Assembly (NCBI GenBank): GCA_900543095.1
Contig: UQQD01000025.1
Span: 1 to 19,357 of the forward strand
DNA: 19,357 nt
Source of the DNA: an uncultured Ruminococcus sp.
GTDB lineage: Bacteria > Bacillota > Clostridia > Oscillospirales > Acutalibacteraceae
Direction: 5' to 3'
Below are positions 15,624 to 19,357 of this stretch, one piece after another (position 1 is the first letter of the stretch; every line of letters begins with the position of its first letter). The notes under the pieces are model-generated. The model made no database searches and was not told the DNA's origin. It saw only the letters and a program-made list of their open reading frames with translations. Both the position numbers and the translations under genes were made by a program.

Positions 15624-15758
15624 TTAATAAGACAACCTTTTTCTACCTTTAGCTCTTCTTCTGGATAAAACCTTCTGTCCGTTTGATGTGGACATTCTCT
15701 TTCTGAAGCCGTGCTCTTTTTTTCTGTGGAGCTTTTTTGGCTGATATGTTCTCAACAT
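15624..15758 (-). CDS. rpmH: 50S ribosomal protein L34
   Basis: A 44-aa basic protein of the large ribosomal subunit, found by reading the minus strand in a short frame. It begins MLRTYQPKKLHRKKEHGF, continues with RKRMSTSNGQKVLSRRRAKG and ends RKRLSY, matching bacterial L34 along its whole length. A GGGAGG ribosome site lies 8 bases before the ATG. It has a strong promoter at 15799-15827 and an immediate terminator, so its mRNA can be made in excess of rnpA. Confidence 0.98.
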   Translation of the reverse strand: MLRTYQPKKLHRKKEHGFRKRMSTSNGQKVLSRRRAKGRKRLSY

Positions 15759-15798
15759 AGTGAAAACCTCCCTTCAATATATAACCTTGCAATATAGC

Positions 15799-15827
15799 AT
15801 TATACCTTAATTTTTCGTATTCGTCAA
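15799..15827 (-). promoter_or_regulatory. Sigma-A promoter of rpmH (and probably the rnpA-yidD-yidC-jag unit)
   Basis: On the minus strand TTGACG (15827-15822), a 17-base spacer and a perfect TATAAT (15804-15799). The leader to rpmH is about 35 bases. Confidence 0.9.
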
Positions 15828-15842
15828 CACTTTTTCGCATAT

Positions 15843-15871
15843 TTTATGTTAGCAGTGCAGAAGCGTATAAT
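15843..15871 (+). promoter_or_regulatory. Weak candidate promoter towards the DUF305 gene
   Basis: A perfect TATAAT (15866-15871) with TTTATG (15843-15848, about three of six consensus bases) at 17 bases spacing, diverging from the rpmH promoter. Transcription would start near 15878, right at the inverted repeat 15879-15907, with a leader of about 180 bases. Confidence 0.3.
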
Positions 15872-15878
15872 ATTTTGC

Positions 15879-15907
15879 CACACGTTACTATGCCGAAAAA
15901 ACGTGTG
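15879..15907. repeat. Inverted repeat in the rpmH-DUF305 divergent region
   Basis: CACACGTT (15879-15886) pairs with AACGTGTG (15900-15907) across 13 bases. No T run follows, so it is more likely an operator or 5'-UTR hairpin than a terminator. Confidence 0.5.
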
Positions 15908-15973
15908 TAAAGTTAAAACAGAGTTTTTATGTCAGCAATTAAGTGTAACTGCGCCGAACGCTATGCTTGATTA

Positions 15974-16007
15974 ATTTAAAAATTCTCCGCTGAATATTTA
16001 AAAATTC
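15974..16007 (+). repeat. Two 12-bp direct repeats, 22-bp period, upstream of the DUF305 gene
   Basis: ATTTAAAAATTC occurs at 15974-15985 and again at 15996-16007. The 22-bp spacing is close to two helical turns, as in tandem regulator-binding sites. Both are AT-rich, so chance is possible. Confidence 0.45.
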
Positions 16008-16055
16008 ACATTACAAATAAATCCGCATAGATTAAATATGAAGGAGAGTGGCAAA

Positions 16056-16622
16056 ATGATGCAAAACGAACTCAGCAGCGCAACACAAAGATACCTGAGC
16101 CGTTACTACTGTATTCTCGACGATATGATAAAGGGAATGAACGGCGCACAGCTTACAGACAGCATATCCCGCAATTTTATTGTACAGATGATACCCCACC
16201 ACGAAGCGGCGATAGAAATGTCACGGAATCTGTTGCAGTTTACAACGCTGATACCGCTTCAAAACATAGCCGAAAACATAATTACGGAACAAACTCAGAG
16301 CATTGCGGATATGGAAGATGTGCTTGACAAGTGCACGGCGTGCAAAAACACTCGGCACGAAACGGAACACTACCTAAACAATAATCATAGGATAACTCAA
16401 ACGATGTTTAACCGAATGAGAAAGGCAAAAGTCAGCAACTCGATAAACGCAAACTTTATGCGTGAAATGATACCGCACCACGAGGGAGCAATACAGATGT
16501 CGCGCAATGTCCTGCAATTTCCGATATGTCGGGAGCTTAAACCGATACTCAACGCAATAATCGTTTCTCAGACAAGGGGAGTCAGAGAAATGCAGGCTTT
16601 GCTGCGCCGCACCTGCCAATGA
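16056..16622 (+). CDS. Double DUF305 (ferritin-like, His-rich) protein, cytoplasmic
   Basis: A 188-aa protein made of two DUF305 repeats. Each has MIPHHE(A/G)AI(E/Q)MSRN(L/V)LQF (residues 45-62 and 138-155) and a second helix with EQTQSIADMEDVL or SQTRGVREMQALL. DUF305 proteins form four-helix bundles and are often found near copper or metal genes; function is unproven. There is no signal peptide or membrane span, unlike many secreted members. Between the repeats lies a CTAC motif (Cys93, Cys96) followed by a His-rich stretch; further cysteines are at 19, 158 and 187. Start: ATG at 16056 is preferred, with GGAG about 9 bases upstream; the ATG at 16038 has no ribosome site. Confidence 0.85.
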   Translation: MMQNELSSATQRYLSRYYCILDDMIKGMNGAQLTDSISRNFIVQMIPHHEAAIEMSRNLLQFTTLIPLQNIAENIITEQTQSIADMEDVLDKCTACKNTRHETEHYLNNNHRITQTMFNRMRKAKVSNSINANFMREMIPHHEGAIQMSRNVLQFPICRELKPILNAIIVSQTRGVREMQALLRRTCQ

Positions 16623-16631
16623 AATAACCTT

Positions 16632-16667
16632 AAAAATCGCCCTGTTTGGTTTTAAGCCAAACAGGGC
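16632..16667. terminator. Shared terminator between convergent genes
   Basis: Perfect 11-bp stem (GCCCTGTTTGG at 16639-16649 with 16657-16667) and 7-base loop. On the minus strand GATTTTTA follows, a good tail for the anti-sigma gene. On the plus strand only CTTTCG follows the stem, a poorer tail for the DUF305 gene. Confidence 0.8.
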
Positions 16668-16724
16668 TTTCGTCAGCATTTGTTTGATTGTTTTTTGTGG
16701 AAACTTCGCCTGACGAATTGAAAA

Positions 16725-18158
16725 TTATTGTGTGGCTGAGGTTTCGATAATAAAATAATCTTCTGCTCCGCAGATAACATTCTCTTTGATTTTTGATTTA
16801 AGGCTTTCTGCGTCGTCCTGCGATAACTCCCAATCATCAATTTTGCATATCAAGCGATTCATCTTATAATCGGCTAAAATATGGAAATAGTAATACTCCT
16901 CTCCGTAATCATAGCACTTGCTTTTATTTTCGACCGCCGTACCAAGCACTTCTGCAAGCTCAGACCTTGTGTATTCACAGCTTTTAATCTCAGCATTTTT
17001 CAACGCATTATCAAGCTGCGGGTCTTTACCCTCAACATAATTGTCGGTCATTAAAATGTTAAGTCTTTTATTATCGTCAAAATAATACCCGCCGTATATA
17101 TCTTTGTGTTTTTCCGCAACGGCTATTATCTTTTTTGATTCGTCGGCGGCGATTCTATTGTCTGAGTATGTTTTGAAAACCAACCAACCGTAAGAAATAT
17201 CTTTTTCTGCATCGGTAATAAGACTGTAGTCCTGATACTGTGAATCATAGAGGTTTTTTGTATGATTAAACGGCTCTATATACGCCTGACTTAAAACAAA
17301 ATCAACATAAATAGTCTTTGTTTCGACAGTTCCGTTTTCATATGTCACGCTTACGTTTATTTTTGCATTTCGATAAACATAATCCAAAAGGTCAAATACA
17401 TATCTTGAACTCTGTCTGTCAAGTCTATCCTCCGCTGAGTCCGTAGTATAATAGTCGCCGTATTTTTGACGTTTTTCAGCGGTTAATTGCTTGTTTTCCT
17501 TTTGAGCGTTGAAAATATTGCTGACAAATTCGTCAATTTTGCTGTCGCTTCTGTCCGAGATATAGGAGTAGTAAAGGTCGTAAACCTCAATCTCCTGCAA
17601 TTTACCGTTCGGCGAATTATCTATTTTATAGATGTGACTGCTGTCTGCCGACGGTTCTTCACCTGTCGGCAATAACGACAGATTAAATTTTTCTGCGTCA
17701 AGCGTAACAGAACTTATATTTGTACCGTTGATTTTAAAATCAAGCTTGTAATCAATAACTAAATCCTTGTTGTCTTCAGAATAATCTCCTGCGCCTGCCC
17801 AGCCGTATGAATACTCGCCCGATGAAAGGGTGATACTGTCGTCAACATCGGAATAATAGTTGGATTCCGCCGCCGAGGCAGTAAGGAAAAAGCTGTTCGA
17901 ACCCTTTGTATGCGTCGGCTTTTCCTCTGAAAATATCGAAAGGCTGCCGTGGTTGTTTCCGAGAGGCAAAACAAAAATTGCAAGCATAATTGCCGCAGCC
18001 GTAATGACTGCACCCGCGGGAATCAAAATTTTGTACACGGTTTTAGTGGATTTATTTTTCTGACGGTTTTCAAATTTTTCAGCTTCGGCTAAGGTTTTAT
18101 TGATAAGTTCATCGGGAACTTTTTGTGAATAAAGATTTTTATAGTTTTTTCTAAACAT
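16725..18158 (-). CDS. Membrane-anchored probable anti-sigma factor with unrecognised extracytoplasmic domain
   Basis: A 477-aa protein. Residues 1-42 are charged and cytoplasmic (VPDELINKTLAEAEKFENRQ), resembling short N-terminal tails of clostridial anti-sigma factors, but no zinc-binding HxxxCxxC motif is seen. One membrane span covers about residues 43-66. The remaining 410 residues would face outward and match no domain I recognise; they are rich in Tyr, Asp and Ser. All four cysteines of the protein (394, 415, 438, 463) lie in the last 84 residues. The gene overlaps the sigma factor gene by 8 bases with a GAGGGAGG ribosome site inside it, so the two are co-translated. The anti-sigma role is inferred from this arrangement and the topology. 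It ends at the 16632-16667 terminator. Confidence 0.7.
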   Translation of the reverse strand: MFRKNYKNLYSQKVPDELINKTLAEAEKFENRQKNKSTKTVYKILIPAGAVITAAAIMLAIFVLPLGNNHGSLSIFSEEKPTHTKGSNSFFLTASAAESNYYSDVDDSITLSSGEYSYGWAGAGDYSEDNKDLVIDYKLDFKINGTNISSVTLDAEKFNLSLLPTGEEPSADSSHIYKIDNSPNGKLQEIEVYDLYYSYISDRSDSKIDEFVSNIFNAQKENKQLTAEKRQKYGDYYTTDSAEDRLDRQSSRYVFDLLDYVYRNAKINVSVTYENGTVETKTIYVDFVLSQAYIEPFNHTKNLYDSQYQDYSLITDAEKDISYGWLVFKTYSDNRIAADESKKIIAVAEKHKDIYGGYYFDDNKRLNILMTDNYVEGKDPQLDNALKNAEIKSCEYTRSELAEVLGTAVENKSKCYDYGEEYYYFHILADYKMNRLICKIDDWELSQDDAESLKSKIKENVICGAEDYFIIETSATQ

Positions 18159-18633
18159 AGTCTTCCTCCCTCATAAATTTTTTGAGAAGCTGTCTTGCCC
18201 GTGCAAGACGTGTGCGGATTGATGAACTGCGCTTGCCCAGTGCGTTTGCGATTTCGTCAACACTCATATCCTGATAGTAATACAGGTGTATCACTTCGCG
18301 GTATTTTTCGGGTAACTTCAATAACTCATAATACAATTCGTTTGAATAATTATCTTTTACATAAATATCCTCTGTGATTTTCTCCGTCCTTTTTCGCCAC
18401 GGCGAAGTCAGAGATTTGTTTGAACAGTTTATCGTTACCCGTATTAGCCAGGCTTTGCGATGTTCTTCATCGGTAAACTGCGGATTCTTTTTTATGTAGC
18501 GCAAAAACACCTCCTGAAACACATCCTCTGCGTCCTCTGTGTTTTTGCATTTTGCCAAGGCAAGTTTATATACCATATCCGAATAAAAGGTTATAACTTT
18601 GTTTGTTGGAGATTGCAAATCGATTTGTTCCAT
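18151..18633 (-). CDS. ECF-type RNA polymerase sigma factor
   Basis: A 160-aa group IV sigma-70 protein. Region 2 covers about residues 13-75 (DMVYKLALAKCKNTEDAEDVFQ, then the melting segment ending AWLIRVTINC). Region 4 covers about 102-152 (LPEKYREVIHLYYYQDMSVDEIA, then a helix-turn-helix GKRSSSIRTRLARARQLL). Regions 1 and 3 are missing, as usual for ECF factors. A strong AAAGGAGG ribosome site precedes the ATG. It overlaps the downstream membrane gene by 8 bases, the usual arrangement of an ECF factor with its cognate anti-sigma factor. The inducing signal is unknown. Confidence 0.92.
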   Translation of the reverse strand: MEQIDLQSPTNKVITFYSDMVYKLALAKCKNTEDAEDVFQEVFLRYIKKNPQFTDEEHRKAWLIRVTINCSNKSLTSPWRKRTEKITEDIYVKDNYSNELYYELLKLPEKYREVIHLYYYQDMSVDEIANALGKRSSSIRTRLARARQLLKKFMREEDYV

Positions 18634-18654
18634 TTTTTCCTCCTTTCACTAATA

Positions 18655-18682
18655 ACACCCTGCAACGTTCAAAAATGTTTCA
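18655..18682 (-). promoter_or_regulatory. Candidate ECF-type promoter of the sigma/anti-sigma pair
   Basis: On the minus strand TGAAAC (18682-18677) matches the -35 typical of ECF-controlled promoters. A GGTGTT block lies 16 bases downstream (18660-18655) in the position of the -10. No sigma-A promoter is evident, so the pair could be autoregulated. The -10 is a poor match to the usual CGTC. Confidence 0.35.
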
Positions 18683-18692
18683 AAATTTTTTC

Positions 18693-18730
18693 AAAAAAAA
18701 GCAGTCACAACGAATATCGCTGTAACTGCT
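18693..18730 (-). terminator. Strong intrinsic terminator upstream of the sigma gene
   Basis: 14-bp stem (18700-18713 with 18717-18730, two G-U pairs), 3-base loop, followed on the minus strand by eight T. It terminates whatever was transcribed from the 18809-19012 side, and its tail runs directly into the candidate ECF promoter. A further small inverted repeat CCGATA/TATCGG lies at 18756-18772. Confidence 0.85.
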
Positions 18731-18808
18731 GACAGGAACGAAAACAATAACATAGCCGATAATTAATATCGGTAACACATAGCTCCCAATAGTTTTAAGT
18801 TTTGTAAA

Positions 18809-19012
18809 TTAAGGCTGTGTTCTTACTGTCTGTATCATTTCATCAATATAACCTTGAAGTTCTGCTTTTTTTGCATCGTCAACTTTATTATTGGACGCAC
18901 TATAAAAAACAATTATCGGCATATCATTGAACACAAAGCCATAGCCCGATTGATGTATAGTATCTTTGTAATCGTCCTCGTTGGGAGAGTCGCACTCAAA
19001 TTTTAATGCAAC
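18809..19012 (-). pseudogene. 3' remnant of an unidentified gene
   Basis: An open minus frame of 67 codons ends with TAA at 18811-18809. The product ends with FNDMPIIVFYSASNN and then KKAELQGYIDEMIQTVRTQP. It looks like a genuine C-terminus: mixed hydrophobic and charged composition, and a strong terminator 79 bases after the stop. No start codon with a ribosome site is present and the frame is closed upstream by TGA at 19015-19013. The 5' part is therefore missing, probably replaced by the repeat sequence just upstream. The family is not recognised. Confidence 0.5.
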
Positions 19013-19123
19013 TCAATCTCATAATTTTCGGAAGATCTTCAAACTCTTTGAATGTTACATCATTCGTTCCACTGAATTTCAGCGGGAGATTTGCACTTGG
19101 ATTTTAATGACTAAATCGCATAA
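18983..19123. repeat. Diverged direct repeat, about 41 bp, offset 101 bp
   Basis: 18983-19024 and 19084-19123 share GGGAGA, GCACT and ATTTTAATG at exactly 101-bp offset, and CATAA at 99. On the minus strand the first copy reads LKFECDSPNEDD in frame with the gene remnant, and the second reads LKSKCKSPAEIQ in a closed frame. The 12-mer GAATTTCAGCGG within this interval (19073-19084) also occurs in the gene-free region near 4524, hinting at an interspersed element. Confidence 0.45.
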
Positions 19124-19149
19124 CAAATTACACTGCCGAAATTATGTCC

Positions 19150-19206
19150 AAAAAATAAGAAACCGAGTATTCATAAATAAGGTTAACTTAATTATGAACA
19201 CCCGAT
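19150..19206 (-). terminator. Intrinsic terminator of the tRNA unit
   Basis: Long stem of about 20 bp with one mismatch and three G-U pairs (19162-19181 with 19187-19206), 5-base loop, then TTCTTATTTTTT on the minus strand. The stem begins at the base after the CCA end of tRNA-Leu. Confidence 0.85.
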
Positions 19207-19294
19207 TGGTGCCGGTGACCGGACTTGAACCGGTACGGAGTATTAGTCCGAGGGATTTTAAGTCCCTTGTGTCTGCCTATTCCACCACACCGGC
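19207..19294 (-). tRNA. tRNA-Leu (anticodon UAA)
   Basis: The 7-bp acceptor stem GCCGGTG/CACCGGC, discriminator A and an encoded CCA end are all present. The anticodon loop CTTAAAA gives UAA, reading UUA/UUG leucine codons. A long variable arm (CGGA...TCCG) marks a class II tRNA, and the T loop GTTCAAGTC is standard. Transcribed with tRNA-Glu, 10 bases apart. Confidence 0.96.
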
Positions 19295-19304
19295 ATAAAA
19301 AGTT

Positions 19305-19357
19305 TGGTGACCCGGACGAGAATCGAACTCGTGTTACCGCCGTGAAAGGGCGGTGTC
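19305..19357 (-). tRNA. tRNA-Glu (anticodon UUC), 5' part beyond the window
   Basis: The visible 3' part holds the anticodon stem-loop CCGCC-CTTTCAC-GGCGG (anticodon UUC), the T arm with GTTCGATTC and an encoded CCA end. The acceptor 5' strand and D arm lie past the window edge. Confidence 0.9.

Noticed and set aside
15649..15840. 63-codon minus-strand frame over rpmH
   Set aside because: It is another frame of the L34 gene; the true frame at 15624-15758 gives a full L34 sequence with a ribosome site.
15841..16055. oriC with DnaA boxes next to rpmH
   Set aside because: No TTATNCACA cluster is found; GTGTGTAAA near 15903 is a single poor match.
18981..19298. 105-codon plus-strand frame running through the tRNA region
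   Set aside because: It crosses the gene remnant, the repeat, the terminator and the antisense of tRNA-Leu; no ribosome site. Its similarity to itself reflects the DNA repeat.
1..19357. CRISPR array, insertion sequence or prophage
   Set aside because: No regularly spaced repeats, transposase, integrase or phage gene was seen.

Overview
The window looks like chromosomal DNA from a low-to-mid GC Firmicute, most likely a clostridium of the Ruminococcaceae/Oscillospiraceae type. The basis is gene order, AGGAGG-type ribosome binding sites, sigma-A promoters with TATAAT boxes, a Noc paralogue of ParB, and the classical Firmicutes origin-flank block. The genus cannot be fixed from sequence reading alone.

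Layout. 1-3045 (plus strand): a structured non-coding stretch, then metG and tatD in one unit with a strong promoter and terminator. 3100-4402 (minus): an Lgt-family membrane protein and a small DUF4190-like membrane protein that has a consensus promoter and a perfect palindrome over its likely start site. 4404-4657 has no gene but several hairpins. 4658-7566 (minus): parA-parB-serS, with a perfect parS site upstream. 7921-15758 (minus): the origin-flank block read from right to left, rpmH, rnpA, yidD, yidC, jag, mnmE, mnmG, rsmG, noc, broken into units by several terminators. A second perfect parS lies inside mnmG. 15841-16055 is a divergent control region. 16056-16622 (plus) is a double-DUF305 protein. 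16725-18633 (minus) is an ECF sigma factor overlapping a large membrane-anchored probable anti-sigma factor with an unrecognised outer domain. 18809-19149 holds the 3' remnant of a gene plus a diverged direct repeat. 19150-19357 holds tRNA-Leu(UAA) and a partial tRNA-Glu(UUC), both minus.

How it fits together. Most of the window is core machinery: translation (metG, serS, rpmH, tRNAs), tRNA wobble modification (mnmE/mnmG), 16S rRNA methylation (rsmG), RNase P (rnpA), membrane insertion (yidC/yidD/jag) and chromosome segregation and nucleoid occlusion (parA, parB, parS, noc). In most Firmicutes dnaA and oriC sit just beyond rpmH. Here that position holds the DUF305 gene, the sigma/anti-sigma pair and tRNAs, so the origin flank seems to have been rearranged. 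The best candidates for undescribed biology are the sigma/anti-sigma pair, the DUF305 protein with its CxxC linker, the palindrome-controlled DUF4190-like gene, and the two abutting hairpins in the mnmG leader.
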